This document shows, piece by piece, positions 9,070 through 19,487 of a stretch of 64,000 bases of DNA. Source of the stretch: [Erwinia] mediterraneensis. GTDB taxonomy: Bacteria > Pseudomonadota > Gammaproteobacteria > Enterobacterales > Enterobacteriaceae. The stretch spans positions 2,742,325-2,806,324 of the forward strand of contig NZ_LR026978.1 of assembly GCF_900604315.1 (NCBI RefSeq), written 5' to 3'. Below the pieces are notes generated by a model. That model worked only from the letters and a program-made list of their open reading frames with translations. It was not told the origin of the DNA and did no database searches. Each line of letters starts with the position of its first letter. Positions within the stretch are counted from its first letter, which is position 1. The translations under genes were made by a program, and so were the position numbers.

Positions 9070-9750
9070 TTATTGGTGAAGCAGTTTCAACAGCTCCTGA
9101 GCGGTGACAGTTGAGGAGGCGGGGTTCTGTCCGGTGATCAGATGCCCATCGGTAACGGCGTAAGCTCCCCAGTCCCCGGTGCGCTCAAAGTTACCGCCCA
9201 GTCTGCGCAGCTCATCTTCAACCAAAAAAGGCACCACTTCCAGTAGCCCGACGGCTTTCTCTTCACTGTTGGTAAAGCCGGTGACCCGTTTCCCGGCCAC
9301 CAGCGGGGTGCCGTCCGGTTTCTTCGCATGGCGCAGGACGCCCGGTGCGTGGCATACGGCAGCCACCGGTTTGCCGTTGGCGAACAGGTTTTCAATCAGT
9401 GCAATGCTGTGCTTATTTTCAGCCAGATCCCATAGCGGGCCATGACCGCCCGGATAAAACACGGCGTCAAACTGGCTGCTGTCGATGCTCTCCAGCCGCT
9501 GAGTATTGGCCAGCGCCTGTTGCGCGCAGGCATCCTGATGGAAACGTTCAGCATCATGGCTTTGCGCATCCGGTTCGTTGCTTTTCGGATCCAGCGGCGG
9601 TTTGCCGCCCGCCGGTGAGGCGAGCACCACGCTGATGCCTGCATCTTTAAACACATACCAGGGGGCGATGAACTCCTCCAGCCAGAAACCGGTTTTTTTG
9701 CCGGTGTCGCCCAGCGTATCGTGCGAGGTTAAAACCATTAGAATTTTCAT
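9070..9750 (-). CDS. DJ-1/PfpI-family protein, class I glutamine amidotransferase-like
   Basis: 226 residues. The nucleophile elbow is AAVCHAPGVL, with C133 followed by H134. FYPGGHGPLWDL supplies the acidic and backbone features of the Hsp31-like branch of DJ-1. Members with this layout can be glutathione-independent glyoxalases or chaperones; which applies here is inference. The ATG overlaps the stop of the upstream reductase gene (ATGA), so the two are probably translationally coupled. Confidence 0.85.
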   Translation of the reverse strand: MKILMVLTSHDTLGDTGKKTGFWLEEFIAPWYVFKDAGISVVLASPAGGKPPLDPKSNEPDAQSHDAERFHQDACAQQALANTQRLESIDSSQFDAVFYPGGHGPLWDLAENKHSIALIENLFANGKPVAAVCHAPGVLRHAKKPDGTPLVAGKRVTGFTNSEEKAVGLLEVVPFLVEDELRRLGGNFERTGDWGAYAVTDGHLITGQNPASSTVTAQELLKLLHQ

Positions 9751-10802
9751 CAGTTTGCCTCCGGTTCATCCTGTGCGACGCGGATAATCACCTTGCCGAA
9801 ATTTTTACCTTCCAGCATACCGGTAAAAGTTTCCGGGGCGTTTTCCAGGCCGTCGACAATATGTTCACGGAATACAATGCGATCGTCGGCCACCCACTGG
9901 CTCATCTGGCTGAAAAACTCATCGAAGCGATCGCCGTAATCCTGATTGATAATGAAACCCTGCATGCGCAGGCGTTTACGTAAGACAGCGCTCTGTAACA
10001 GCGGTAAATGATCAACCCCTTCCGGTGGCCGCGTGCCGTTATAGTCCGCGATCAGACCGCAGACCGGGATGCGCCCTTTGGTGTTCATCAGCGGCAGCAC
10101 GGCGTTAAACACCTTGCCGCCCACGTTTTCAAAATAGACATCAATGCCTTGCGGACACTGCTGTTTTAACTGTTCCGCCAGATCGTCCTGCCGGTGATCG
10201 ACGCAATGATCGAAGCCCAGCGTTTCGCGGGCATAGCGACATTTCTCTGGTCCGCCGGCGATGCCCACCACGCGGCAGCCCTTCAGTCTGGCGATCTGGC
10301 CCACCACTGAGCCCACCGCACCGGTTGCTGCCGCTACCACCACGGTTTCCCCCGGCTGCGGGTTGCCAATATCCAGCAGCCCCATAAAAGCAGTAAAACC
10401 GGGCATGCCCAGCAGACCCAGCGCCCAGGAGGGGTGTTTCAGCACCGGGCCGCTCAGTTTAATCAGACCCTCGCCATTCGACAGAGCATAATCCTGCCAG
10501 CCGCTCTGGCTGACGACCCAGTCTCCTTCGGCATAATCGGGATGGCGTGACTGTTCCACCACGGCCACCGTACCGGCACCTAATACCTCATCGAGCTCGT
10601 AAGGCGGCACATAGGAAGGCGCATCGCTCATCCGGCCGCGCATATAGGGATCAAGGGAGAGCCAGACGGTACGCAGTAACACTTCCCCCTCGCCGGGAGA
10701 GGGAACCTCGCTCTGCTCCATGCGGAAATTAGCGTCTGTGGGCGCGCCAGTGGGGCGGGACGCCAGTACCAGTCGACGGTTCGTCTCTTTGTTTTGTGTC
10801 AT
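9750..10802 (-). CDS. NADPH-dependent medium-chain reductase, CurA/YncB-like
   Basis: Zinc-independent MDR-superfamily enzyme of the leukotriene B4 dehydrogenase/curcumin reductase group, which reduces alkenal or enone double bonds with NADPH. 350 residues from the ATG at 10802, chosen because AGGAG lies just before it. The N-terminal GroES-like half has DPYMRGRMSD. The Rossmann half has AATGAVGSVVGQIA and IDVYFENVGG. It follows bioA on the same strand after 70 bp with no obvious terminator, and leads into the DJ-1 gene and ybhB. Confidence 0.88.
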   Translation of the reverse strand: MTQNKETNRRLVLASRPTGAPTDANFRMEQSEVPSPGEGEVLLRTVWLSLDPYMRGRMSDAPSYVPPYELDEVLGAGTVAVVEQSRHPDYAEGDWVVSQSGWQDYALSNGEGLIKLSGPVLKHPSWALGLLGMPGFTAFMGLLDIGNPQPGETVVVAAATGAVGSVVGQIARLKGCRVVGIAGGPEKCRYARETLGFDHCVDHRQDDLAEQLKQQCPQGIDVYFENVGGKVFNAVLPLMNTKGRIPVCGLIADYNGTRPPEGVDHLPLLQSAVLRKRLRMQGFIINQDYGDRFDEFFSQMSQWVADDRIVFREHIVDGLENAPETFTGMLEGKNFGKVIIRVAQDEPEAN

Positions 10803-10872
10803 TGTCGGCTCCTGTTGATGAGGTGTGATACAAGCGTAGTGCATCACACCGTGAGTTGCCGAAGAGGGAACA

Positions 10873-12165
10873 CTAAGCGTTAAATAACGCCGGATTATCC
10901 AGCGCCCGGCCGATAGCTGTGGTCAGCTGCGCCAGTTCGTCAGCGGTGATGATATAGGGCGGCATCAGGTAGATCAGGCGGCCAAAGGGGCGGATCCAGA
11001 CGCCCTGATCCACGAAGAAACGCTGGATGGCCGCCATATTGACTGGTGTCCGGCTTTCCACCACACCGATTGCGCCGAGCACGCGCACGTCCGCCACCTG
11101 CGGATGGCTACGCAGCGCCAGCAGCTGGTCTCGCAGTTGCTGTTCAATGCCTGCCACCTGGCGTTGCCAGGCGCCTTCCTGCACCAGCGCCAGGCTCGCG
11201 CTCGCCACCGCGCAGGCCAGCGGGTTGCCCATAAAGGTGGGGCCATGCATAAAGCAGCCCGCCTCGCTGCGGCCAATGGTGTCTGCAACCTCGCGCGTGG
11301 TCAGGGTGGCGGAGAGCGTCATGGTGCCGCCGGTCAGCGCTTTGCCGAGACAGAGAATATCGGGCACGATCTGCGCGTGCTCACAGGCGAACAGCTTGCC
11401 GCTGCGGCCAAAGCCGGTGGCGATCTCATCGGCGATCAGCAGCAGGCCATAGCGATCGCAATATTCGCGCACCCGCTGCAGGTAGCGCGGATGATAAAAG
11501 CGCATCCCCCCGGCACCCTGCACAATTGGCTCCAGAATCACCGCCGCGATCTGCGTATGATGTTGCGCGATCAGGCGGGCAAAATCGTCGATATCACGCT
11601 CATCCCAGGCATCGTCGAAAGCGCACTGCGGCGCAGCGGCAAAATGATGCGGCGGCAGGAAACCGCGCCACAAACTGTGCATTGAGTTATCGGGATCGCA
11701 CACTGACATCGCGGCAAAGGTATCGCCGTGATAACCGCGCTGGAGTGTAAGAAACTGCTGGCGTCTTTCACCGCGTCCCAGCCAGTACTGCATCGCCATT
11801 TTCATCGACACTTCTACCGCTACCGATCCTGAATCGGCGAGGAAAACGCACTCCAGCGCCTCAGGCGTCATCGACACCAGCTGGCGACAGAGTTGCACGG
11901 CGGCAGGGTGGGTAATGCCGCCGAACATCACATGCGACATCTGCGCCATCTGCTGCTGCAGCGCCTGGTTCAGGCGCGGATGGTTATAGCCGTGGATAGC
12001 GGCCCACCAGGAGGACATGCCGTCCACCAGACGACGGCCATCGGCCAGTTCCAGCTGGCATTTTTCCGCCGCCACCACCGGATAGCAGGGCAGGGGCTCA
12101 TGCAGCGAGGTGTAAGGGTGCCAGATATGCTGGCGGTCAAATGCGCGATCATCCTGAGTGAACAT
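10873..12165 (-). CDS. bioA: adenosylmethionine-8-amino-7-oxononanoate aminotransferase
   Basis: PLP enzyme that converts KAPA to DAPA in biotin synthesis with S-adenosylmethionine as amino donor. 430 residues (E. coli 429). Fold-type I class III features are the N-terminal HIWHPYTSL, the GYHGDTFAAM stretch, IADEIATGFGRSG and the PLP lysine in LCLGKALTGG. It is divergent from bioB across an 86-bp control region holding the BirA operator. Confidence 0.97.
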   Translation of the reverse strand: MFTQDDRAFDRQHIWHPYTSLHEPLPCYPVVAAEKCQLELADGRRLVDGMSSWWAAIHGYNHPRLNQALQQQMAQMSHVMFGGITHPAAVQLCRQLVSMTPEALECVFLADSGSVAVEVSMKMAMQYWLGRGERRQQFLTLQRGYHGDTFAAMSVCDPDNSMHSLWRGFLPPHHFAAAPQCAFDDAWDERDIDDFARLIAQHHTQIAAVILEPIVQGAGGMRFYHPRYLQRVREYCDRYGLLLIADEIATGFGRSGKLFACEHAQIVPDILCLGKALTGGTMTLSATLTTREVADTIGRSEAGCFMHGPTFMGNPLACAVASASLALVQEGAWQRQVAGIEQQLRDQLLALRSHPQVADVRVLGAIGVVESRTPVNMAAIQRFFVDQGVWIRPFGRLIYLMPPYIITADELAQLTTAIGRALDNPALFNA

Positions 12166-12169
12166 CAGT

Positions 12170-12204
12170 CTTGTAAACCGAAATTAAAAGATTTAGTTTA
12201 CAAG
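12170..12204. promoter_or_regulatory. BirA operator between bioA and bioB
   Basis: A perfect 9-bp inverted repeat, CTTGTAAAC (12170-12178) and GTTTACAAG (12196-12204), separated by 17 AT-rich bases. This matches the known bio operator. Biotinyl-AMP-bound BirA would repress both divergent transcripts. Confidence 0.93.
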
Positions 12205-12251
12205 TATAACCACGATAACCCCCGGGATGACACCCTTTTCTGGAGTAAGCA

Positions 12252-13283
12252 ATGGCACAACGCTGGACAGTGGCGGCCGCGCAGGCGCTGTTTGATAAAC
12301 CCTTTCTGGAACTGATGTTTGAGGCGCAGCAGGTGCACCGGCAACATTTTGATCCGCGTCAGGTGCAGGTCAGCACCCTGTTATCGATCAAAACGGGTGC
12401 CTGCCCGGAGGACTGCAAATATTGTCCGCAGAGCGCCCGCTATAAAACCGGGCTGGAGGCAGAGCGGCTGATGGAAGTGGATGCGGTGCTGGCATCGGCA
12501 CGCAAGGCGAAAGCGGCTGGCTCCAGCCGTTTCTGTATGGGCGCCGCATGGAAAAACCCCAACGACCGCGATATGCCTTATCTTGAGCAGATGGTGCAGG
12601 GCGTGAAGGCGATGGGTATGGAAACCTGTATGACGCTCGGCACCCTGAGCGACACTCAGGCGCAGCGTCTGGCCGCCGCCGGGCTCGATTTCTATAACCA
12701 TAACCTTGACACCTCGCCAGAATTTTACGGCAATATCATCACCACGCGCAGCTACCAGGAGCGGCTGGATACCCTGGAAAAAGTGCGTGATGTCGGCATC
12801 AAAGTCTGTTCCGGCGGTATTGTCGGGCTGGGAGAGACGGTCAACGATCGCGCCGGTCTGCTGGTGCAGCTGGCTAACCTGCCGACACCGCCGGAAAGCG
12901 TGCCGATCAATATGCTGGTGAAGGTCAAGGGCACGCCGCTGGCGGAGAATGAGGATGTAGATCCGTTCGACTTTATCCGCACCATCGCGGTGGCGCGCAT
13001 CATGATGCCCACCTCCCACGTGCGCCTCTCCGCCGGACGCGAGCAGATGAGCGAGCAGACTCAGGCAATGTGTTTTATGGCGGGCGCGAACTCGATCTTC
13101 TACGGCTGCAAGCTGCTTACCACGCCGAACCCGGAAGAGGACAAGGATCTGCTGCTGTTCCGCAAGCTGGGGCTCAATCCACAACACAGCCATACCCACG
13201 CCGGGGATAACGAACAGCAGCAGCAACTCAGCGCGCAGCTACTGCAGGCGGACAACGAACATTTTTACAACGCGGCGCGCTGA
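12252..13283 (+). CDS. bioB: biotin synthase
   Basis: Radical SAM enzyme that inserts sulfur into dethiobiotin. 343 residues. The [4Fe-4S] motif CPEDCKYC gives C51, C55 and C58. Other conserved segments are [12 protein letters not shown] and [25 protein letters not shown], written here only in part as RLSAGREQM. The TGA overlaps the bioF ATG as TGATG. Confidence 0.98.
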   Translation: MAQRWTVAAAQALFDKPFLELMFEAQQVHRQHFDPRQVQVSTLLSIKTGACPEDCKYCPQSARYKTGLEAERLMEVDAVLASARKAKAAGSSRFCMGAAWKNPNDRDMPYLEQMVQGVKAMGMETCMTLGTLSDTQAQRLAAAGLDFYNHNLDTSPEFYGNIITTRSYQERLDTLEKVRDVGIKVCSGGIVGLGETVNDRAGLLVQLANLPTPPESVPINMLVKVKGTPLAENEDVDPFDFIRTIAVARIMMPTSHVRLSAGREQMSEQTQAMCFMAGANSIFYGCKLLTTPNPEEDKDLLLFRKLGLNPQHSHTHAGDNEQQQQLSAQLLQADNEHFYNAAR

Positions 13284-14437
13284 TGGGCTGGCAGCAACAG
13301 ATCCAGGCGGCGTTACAGACGCGGCGCGCGGCGGATGCCTGGCGGCAGCGTCCGGTGATTGAACAGAATGATGGTCGCTGGCTGCAGGTGGCGGGAGAGC
13401 GTTATCTGCACTTTTCCGGCAACGACTATCTTGGCCTCAGTCAGCATCCGGCGCTGATCCGTGCCTGGCAGCAGGGGGCGGCGCAGAGCGGGGCCGGGGC
13501 GGGTGCCTCGGGACATGTCAGCGGTCACAGCCGTTATCATGCTGAGCTGGAGCAACAACTGGCTGACTGGCTCGGCTACTCGCGCGCGCTGCTGTTTATC
13601 TCCGGCTTTGCCGCCAATCAGGCGTTAATCCATCTGCTGGCCGGGAAAGGGGACCGCATTCTGGCGGATAAACTGTCACACGCCTCGCTGCTGGATGCGG
13701 CCAGCCATGTGCCCGCCACCCTGCGCCGTTTCACCCACAATCAGCCAGCGAGTCTGGCCGCGCGTCTCGCAACGCCCTGTGCAGGCAATACGCTGGTGGT
13801 TACCGAAGGTATTTTCAGCATGGATGGCGACAGCGCGCCGCTGGCCGCGCTGGCGCAGCAGACACGCGCGGCAGACGGCTGGCTGCTGGTGGATGATGCT
13901 CACGGTATCGGTGTGATCGGCGAACAGGGACGCGGCAGTTGCTGGCAACAACAGGTAAAACCGGAGCTGCTGGTGGTCACCTTTGGCAAGGCTTTTGGCG
14001 TCAGCGGGGCCGCCGTGCTGTGTGACGAGGAGACGGCTGATTATCTTGTTCAGTTCGCCCGTCACCTGATCTACAGCACCGCCATGCCGCCGGCGCAGGC
14101 CTGCGCTCTGCAGGCGGCGCTGCGTGAGATTCAGCAGGCGGATGCGCAGCGCCAAAAACTGCAGCAGCTGATTCAGCGTTTCCGCCAGGGGGCGGCAGCG
14201 CTGCCCTGGTCGCTGTTGCCCTCAGCCAGCGCCATTCAGCCGCTGCTGGTGGGCGATAACGGACGCGCGCTGGCGCTGGCGCAGCGCTTACGCACGGCGG
14301 GCTTCTGGCTGACGGCTATCCGTCCCCCCACCGTGCCCCCCGGCACGGCACGGCTGCGTATCACCCTGACCGCCCGTCACGAAGAGCAGGATATCGATCG
14401 TTTACTGGAGGCGCTCAGCGATGCCGCCAGTGAATAA
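13283..14437 (+). CDS. bioF: 8-amino-7-oxononanoate synthase
   Basis: PLP-dependent condensation of pimeloyl-ACP with alanine to form KAPA. 384 residues, as in E. coli. Visible are [42 protein letters not shown] and the PLP-lysine region [11 protein letters not shown]. The start overlaps bioB and the end overlaps bioC by 17 nt. Confidence 0.97.
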   Translation: MGWQQQIQAALQTRRAADAWRQRPVIEQNDGRWLQVAGERYLHFSGNDYLGLSQHPALIRAWQQGAAQSGAGAGASGHVSGHSRYHAELEQQLADWLGYSRALLFISGFAANQALIHLLAGKGDRILADKLSHASLLDAASHVPATLRRFTHNQPASLAARLATPCAGNTLVVTEGIFSMDGDSAPLAALAQQTRAADGWLLVDDAHGIGVIGEQGRGSCWQQQVKPELLVVTFGKAFGVSGAAVLCDEETADYLVQFARHLIYSTAMPPAQACALQAALREIQQADAQRQKLQQLIQRFRQGAAALPWSLLPSASAIQPLLVGDNGRALALAQRLRTAGFWLTAIRPPTVPPGTARLRITLTARHEEQDIDRLLEALSDAASE

Positions 14438-15173
14438 ACAGGCGGTGGCGCAGGCTTTTGGCCGCGCCGCCAGCCATTACAACCAGCATGCTGATCTGCA
14501 GCGGCACAGCGGGGCCGCCTTGCTGGCGCTGGCTCCGCCGCAGCCAGGCCCGCAACTGCTGGACGCAGGTTGCGGCACCGGCTGGTTCAGCCATCTCTGG
14601 CGGCAGCGCGGTCATCAGGTGACGGCGCTGGATCTCTCCGCTGCCATGCTGCAGCAGGCGCGCCAGCAGCAGAGCGCCGATCGCTATCTGCTGGGCGATA
14701 TCGATGCGTTGCCCGTCGCCAGCGCCAGCATGGATCTGGTCTGGAGCAATCTGGCGGTGCAGTGGAGCAGCAATCTGCGCATTGCGCTGCAGCAGTTTGC
14801 GCGCGTAACCCGACCGGGCGGCACGGTACTCTTCTCGACGCTTACTGCCGGATCGCTGCAGGAGTTGCACGACGCCTGGCGCTATCTGGATGCGCATCCC
14901 CACGCTAACCGTTTTCTCAGCGCAGAGCAGATTCGCGCCGCCTGCGGCGATCTTGACGTCAGGCTGCAGCAGCAAACCGTCACGCTGCATTTTGCCGATG
15001 CGCTGAGCGCCATGCGCTCTCTGAAGGGAATTGGCGCCACCCATCTGCATCAGGGGCGCGACAACACCATTCTCACCCGCCAGCGCCTGGCGCAGCTGGA
15101 GCAGCACTGGGCGCGCGATGCACAGGGCTGTCGCTTAAGTTATCAACTGATGTATGGAGTGATTACTACATGA
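14421..15173 (+). CDS. bioC: malonyl-ACP O-methyltransferase
   Basis: Methylates malonyl-ACP so that fatty acid synthesis can build the pimeloyl chain of biotin. 250 residues. The SAM-binding motif is [12 protein letters not shown], followed by [11 protein letters not shown] and [11 protein letters not shown]. It overlaps bioF at the front and bioD by 4 nt (ATGA). Confidence 0.96.
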   Translation: MPPVNKQAVAQAFGRAASHYNQHADLQRHSGAALLALAPPQPGPQLLDAGCGTGWFSHLWRQRGHQVTALDLSAAMLQQARQQQSADRYLLGDIDALPVASASMDLVWSNLAVQWSSNLRIALQQFARVTRPGGTVLFSTLTAGSLQELHDAWRYLDAHPHANRFLSAEQIRAACGDLDVRLQQQTVTLHFADALSAMRSLKGIGATHLHQGRDNTILTRQRLAQLEQHWARDAQGCRLSYQLMYGVITT

Positions 15174-15841
15174 AACGCTGGTTTGTCACCGGAACGGACA
15201 CTGAAGTAGGGAAAACGGTCGCCAGTGGCGCGCTGCTGCAGGCGGCAGGTGCGGCGGGTTATCGTACGGCAGGTTATAAGCCAGTGGCTTCCGGCTGCGA
15301 AGTCACCGCTGAGGGGCTGCGTAACAGCGATGCGCTGGCGCTGCAGCGTTACAGCAGCGTGACGCTGCCTTATGAACAGGTCAATCCCTTCGCTTTTCTG
15401 GAGCCGACATCGCCTCATATCGTCAGCGCCGAAGAAGGAAGGCCGGTCAGCGCAGCGGCGCTGTCACAGGGATTACGGCAGCTGGAGCGCCAGGCGGAGT
15501 GGATCCTGGTGGAGGGCGCTGGCGGCTGGTACACGCCGTTGTCAGAGAGTCTGACTTTTGCCGACTGGGTCAGAGCAGAGCAACTGCCGGTGATTCTGGT
15601 GGTTGGGGTAAAACTGGGCTGTATTAACCATGCGCTGCTCACCGCTGATGCGGTGCGCGCGGCGGGGCTGCCGCTGGTGGGCTGGATCGCCAATACGGTG
15701 CAGCCGCCCGGCAAACGCCAGTCAGAATATCTGGCGACGCTGAAGCAGCGTCTGGCGGCACCCTGTCTGGGGATTATTCCCTGGCTGACGGAGGAGGCTG
15801 AACAGGCCCGCTGCGGTCACTATCTCCGGCTACCGGAATAA
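15170..15841 (+). CDS. bioD: dethiobiotin synthetase
   Basis: ATP-dependent carboxylation and ring closure of DAPA to dethiobiotin. 223 residues. The P-loop is GTDTEVGKTVASG; KPVASGCE and VEGAGGWYTPL are the substrate and metal loops. It is the last gene of bioBFCD. It ends 8 bp before the convergent orphan ABC ATPase. Confidence 0.96.
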   Translation: MKRWFVTGTDTEVGKTVASGALLQAAGAAGYRTAGYKPVASGCEVTAEGLRNSDALALQRYSSVTLPYEQVNPFAFLEPTSPHIVSAEEGRPVSAAALSQGLRQLERQAEWILVEGAGGWYTPLSESLTFADWVRAEQLPVILVVGVKLGCINHALLTADAVRAAGLPLVGWIANTVQPPGKRQSEYLATLKQRLAAPCLGIIPWLTEEAEQARCGHYLRLPE

Positions 15842-15849
15842 GCTGCCGC

Positions 15850-16566
15850 TCAGGTCACCGTCAGCCATTTGTTGACGGTGACATCATCCAGCTGCGCCAC
15901 TCTCCCCTGCGCCACGTTACGGCCACGGTGCAGCAGCAGGAAATAGTCGGCCACGCGGCGGATAAAGGAGACGCGCTGCTCCAGCAGCAGAATGGTCAGG
16001 CCGTAATCGCGGTTCAGACGACGCAACAAATTTCCCATCTCTTCTTCCAGCCAGGGGGACATACCCTCGGTGGGTTCATCCAGAATCAGCAGCTTCGGCT
16101 GTAACACCAGCGCGCGCGCCAGCGCCAGCTGCTGCTGTTGATCCAGCGGCAATTCGCCGCTGCGCTGATGGCGTAACGAATAGAGCGCGGGAAAGAGATC
16201 GAACACCATTTCAGGAATGGCACGGTGGCGATCTTCCTGACCCGCCAGCAAGGCGATCAGCAGATTATCTTCCACGCTCATATGGGAGAATGTCAGACGC
16301 CCCTGGGGAACATAGCCAATACCCATGCGGGCGCGCTGTTCAGGCGGGCGGATCAGCAGATCTTCCGGCGGCGATCCCTCAGCCTGCCAGGTCATGGATC
16401 CGCTGTTAACCGGCAGATGCCCCATAATGCAGTTTACCAGCGTGGTTTTCCCCATACCAGGGCGACCCAGCACGCCGGTACAGGTGCCAGGCGGCAGATC
16501 CAGATCCACATCCCAGAGAATATGATTGTGACCGTAAAACTGATTGACCGAACGTAAACTCAGCAT
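15850..16566 (-). CDS. orphan UrtE-like ABC ATPase with altered signature motif
   Basis: 238 residues resembling UrtE, one of the two ATPases of the urea importer in the branched-chain amino acid transporter family. Shared features are NQFYGHNHIL, Walker A GRPGMGKT (G34-T41), GYVPQGR and Walker B LLILDEPTEGMSP (D163, E164). The usual LSGGQ signature is replaced by LPLDQ (139-143), which should weaken ATP-sandwich formation. No urtABCD or LivHMG-like partner lies nearby. The ATG at 16566 is preceded by AAGGAG. A real open gene, but whether it is an active transporter ATPase or has been repurposed cannot be told. Confidence 0.8.
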   Translation of the reverse strand: MLSLRSVNQFYGHNHILWDVDLDLPPGTCTGVLGRPGMGKTTLVNCIMGHLPVNSGSMTWQAEGSPPEDLLIRPPEQRARMGIGYVPQGRLTFSHMSVEDNLLIALLAGQEDRHRAIPEMVFDLFPALYSLRHQRSGELPLDQQQQLALARALVLQPKLLILDEPTEGMSPWLEEEMGNLLRRLNRDYGLTILLLEQRVSFIRRVADYFLLLHRGRNVAQGRVAQLDDVTVNKWLTVT

Positions 16567-17016
16567 CTGATACTCTCCTTTCAGATAATTAGCCTGAATG
16601 CTTCCGCTCTGCGTCGTCTGGCAAACAGTAAGCTCCGGGGCGATCGCCACTGCACCAGCCCGTTATTCTGCGGCCGGTTTCCCGGTCAGCAATAACCTTG
16701 CAATTCCCGGGCCAGATGCCGGTACCCAGGAAAAAGGTCAGCGCAGAGGGGCTAAAATCGCCGGAAAGTTGAATGATGCTTAACAATTACGGCAGGATAT
16801 AAAAGGTCTGCACCTTAATAGTGCCGATCGCTTAACATATCTGGTGCAATCGATCCCCGGGCAGGGCGCAGCAGCGGGATCCTTCAGCGGACGCATGTTG
16901 ATCAATGTGCCCATCGAGGCGCGGAAAAGGAAAAAGCAGAGTGAAATCGTTATGCTTTGCAGGAAAAACAGGCGCAAAAAAATTATTTTTCTGGGTCTGA
17001 ATAATGCGCCTGAAAA

Positions 17017-17074
17017 TTATACACAGCTGATGGCGGCGGGCCTCGCTTCAGTTATCCACTATTCCTGTGGATAA
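17017..17074. promoter_or_regulatory. cluster of three DnaA boxes upstream of uvrB
   Basis: TTATACACA at 17017-17025 (+), TTATCCACT at 17052-17060 (+, 8 of 9) and TTATCCACA at 17066-17074 (-). The last two form a 9-bp inverted repeat, GTTATCCAC and GTGGATAAC, with a 7-bp gap. DnaA binding upstream of E. coli uvrB has been reported, so this looks like a conserved control region rather than an origin. Confidence 0.7.
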
Positions 17075-17366
17075 CCTTGTGTATGAGACAATGAAAACGT
17101 GGCGCAAGCGAGGAAATACGCGGCCTGGATACATTATGCTGTTAAACTGGCCTTTTTACTCTTGACCTTTATTATCAACAGCTTAATGAAAATCAAGCCT
17201 GAGTCTTTTCCTGCTTTTCATCTACCTGTAATTTTGTGTCATTCTATTGACAAATGTTAGATCCGCGCTCCGGCTGGGGATAACCTTGCGCAACAAATAT
17301 GGGCGTTTTGGTGCAGGCGAAATTATTAAGCCAGTCTGCCTGTCAATGAGGCATCATGACAAAAGG

Positions 17367-17382
17367 CTGTAAGGATATCCAG
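17367..17382. promoter_or_regulatory. LexA (SOS) box of uvrB
   Basis: CTGT, eight bases, CCAG. This is the same non-palindromic variant (CTGT-N8-CCAG) found at the E. coli uvrB promoter, at a similar distance from the start codon. The following GTATTTTTTG corresponds to the -10 region. Confidence 0.8.
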
Positions 17383-17461
17383 TATTTTTTGCTGGCAAAA
17401 ATGGTGGAGCGGAGTAGAATTAGCAAGCCGCGCGGCGAATTCTTCAGCAGGAACCCCACTC

Positions 17462-19483
17462 ATGAGCAAAGTTTTTAAACTCAATTCCGCTTTCCAGCCT
17501 TCTGGCGACCAGCCAGAGGCGATCCGTCGTCTGAAAGAGGGACTGGAAGATGGTCTGGCCCACCAGACGCTGTTAGGGGTAACGGGATCGGGTAAAACCT
17601 TTACCATTGCCAATGTCATTGCTGACCTTAACCGCCCTACCATGGTGCTGGCCCCGAACAAGACGCTGGCGGCGCAGCTTTACGGCGAGATGAAGGAGTT
17701 CTTTCCGGATAACGCCGTCGAATATTTTGTCTCCTACTACGACTACTATCAGCCGGAAGCTTATGTTCCCAGCTCCGATACCTTTATCGAAAAAGATGCC
17801 TCGGTGAATGAGCATATCGAGCAGATGCGTCTTTCGGCGACGAAAGCGCTGCTGGAGCGACGCGACGTGATTGTGGTGGCTTCCGTCTCGGCGATCTACG
17901 GTCTGGGCGATCCCGACCTCTACCTGAAAATGATGCTGCATCTGACGCGCGGCATGATTATCGATCAGCGCAGCATCTTACGCCGGCTGGCGGAGTTGCA
18001 GTACACCCGTAACGATCAGGCTTTCCAGCGCGGCACCTTCCGCGTACGTGGCGAAGTGATCGATATCTTCCCGGCGGAATCAGATGAAATTGCGCTGCGC
18101 GTTGAGCTGTTTGATGAAGAAGTGGAGCGCCTGTCGCTGTTTGATCCGCTCACCGGGCAGGTAACCCAGGTGGTGCCGCGCTACACCATCTATCCCAAAA
18201 CCCACTACGTCACGCCGCGCGAACGTATTTTGCAGGCAATGGAAGAGATCAAGCTGGAGCTGGCGGATCGGCGTAAGGTGCTGCTGGAAAACAACAAGCT
18301 GCTGGAAGAGCAGCGCATCACGCAGCGTACCCAGTTCGATCTGGAGATGATGAACGAGCTGGGCTACTGCTCCGGTATCGAAAACTACTCCCGTTATCTC
18401 TCCGGGCGCGGACCGGGCGAAGCGCCACCGACTCTGTTTGACTACCTGCCCGCCGATGGCTTGCTGGTGGTGGATGAATCACACGTCACCATCCCGCAAA
18501 TCGGCGGCATGTACAAAGGGGACCGGGCACGTAAAGAGACGCTGGTGGAATATGGTTTCCGCCTGCCATCGGCGCTGGATAACCGTCCGATGCGCTTTGA
18601 AGAGTTTGAAGCGCTGGCCCCGCAGACCATTTACGTCTCGGCGACGCCAGGCAAATATGAGCTGGAGAAATCGGGGGGGGATGTGATCGATCAGGTGGTG
18701 CGTCCTACCGGCCTGCTGGATCCGCTGCTGGAAGTACGTCCGGTCAGCACCCAGGTGGACGATCTGCTGTCAGAAATCCGCAAGCGCGTGGCGGTGAACG
18801 AACGCGTGCTGGTTACCACCCTGACGAAACGGATGGCGGAAGATCTTACCGAGTATCTGGAAGAGCATGGCGAACGCGTACGCTATCTGCACTCTGATAT
18901 CGATACGGTTGAACGTATGGAGATTATTCGCGATCTCCGCCTTGGCGAGTTTGATGTGCTGGTAGGCATCAACCTGCTGCGTGAGGGGCTGGATATGCCG
19001 GAAGTGTCGCTGGTGGCGATTCTGGATGCCGATAAAGAAGGTTTCCTGCGTTCCGAACGCTCGCTGATCCAGACCATCGGGCGCGCGGCACGTAACGTCA
19101 ACGGTAAAGCGATTCTCTATGGTGACAAAATTACGCCGTCAATGGCGCGCGCCATTGAGGAGACCGAGCGTCGCCGTGAGAAACAACAGCAGTACAATAA
19201 AGAGCATGGCATTGTGCCGCAGGGCCTGAATAAGAAAATCACCGATATTCTGGAACTGGGTCAGGGTCTCGCCAAAACCAAAGGTCGCGGCAAAACCACC
19301 ACGCGCACCGCGGCCGAGGCGGAAGCGAGTTATCTGGCGCTTACGCCGCAGGCGCTGCAGAAGAAAATTCACGAGCTGGAGGGACAGATGCAGCAGCACG
19401 CCCAGAATCTGGAGTTCGAAGAGGCGGCGCGCGTGCGCGATCAGCTGCACGAGCTGCGCGAACTCTTTATTGCCACCTCCTGA
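17462..19483 (+). CDS. uvrB: UvrABC excinuclease subunit B
   Basis: Damage-verifying helicase-like subunit of nucleotide excision repair, loaded by UvrA and cut by UvrC. 673 residues, as in E. coli. Walker A is GVTGSGKT, the beta-hairpin region contains [12 protein letters not shown], motif II is VVDESH, and motif VI is QTIGRAARN. The C-terminal UVR motif ([18 protein letters not shown]) contacts UvrC. It ends 4 bp from convergent ybhK. Confidence 0.98.
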   Translation: MSKVFKLNSAFQPSGDQPEAIRRLKEGLEDGLAHQTLLGVTGSGKTFTIANVIADLNRPTMVLAPNKTLAAQLYGEMKEFFPDNAVEYFVSYYDYYQPEAYVPSSDTFIEKDASVNEHIEQMRLSATKALLERRDVIVVASVSAIYGLGDPDLYLKMMLHLTRGMIIDQRSILRRLAELQYTRNDQAFQRGTFRVRGEVIDIFPAESDEIALRVELFDEEVERLSLFDPLTGQVTQVVPRYTIYPKTHYVTPRERILQAMEEIKLELADRRKVLLENNKLLEEQRITQRTQFDLEMMNELGYCSGIENYSRYLSGRGPGEAPPTLFDYLPADGLLVVDESHVTIPQIGGMYKGDRARKETLVEYGFRLPSALDNRPMRFEEFEALAPQTIYVSATPGKYELEKSGGDVIDQVVRPTGLLDPLLEVRPVSTQVDDLLSEIRKRVAVNERVLVTTLTKRMAEDLTEYLEEHGERVRYLHSDIDTVERMEIIRDLRLGEFDVLVGINLLREGLDMPEVSLVAILDADKEGFLRSERSLIQTIGRAARNVNGKAILYGDKITPSMARAIEETERRREKQQQYNKEHGIVPQGLNKKITDILELGQGLAKTKGRGKTTTRTAAEAEASYLALTPQALQKKIHELEGQMQQHAQNLEFEEAARVRDQLHELRELFIATS

Positions 19484-19487
19484 GGCG

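Larger units (their letters stand above)
16567..17461. other. 895-bp intergenic region upstream of uvrB
   Basis: No convincing gene. The leftward part must hold the promoter of the orphan ATPase. The right part holds a DnaA-box cluster (17017-17074) and the LexA site (17367-17382). Short open frames here have no ribosome site or recognisable product. Confidence 0.6.

Noticed and set aside
16844..17074. 76-residue open frame before uvrB
   Set aside because: No ribosome site or similarity, and it runs over the DnaA boxes.
17017..17074. replication origin
   Set aside because: DnaA boxes are present, but no AT-rich unwinding element with GATC cluster or origin-type neighbours is seen; the uvrB control region explains them better.
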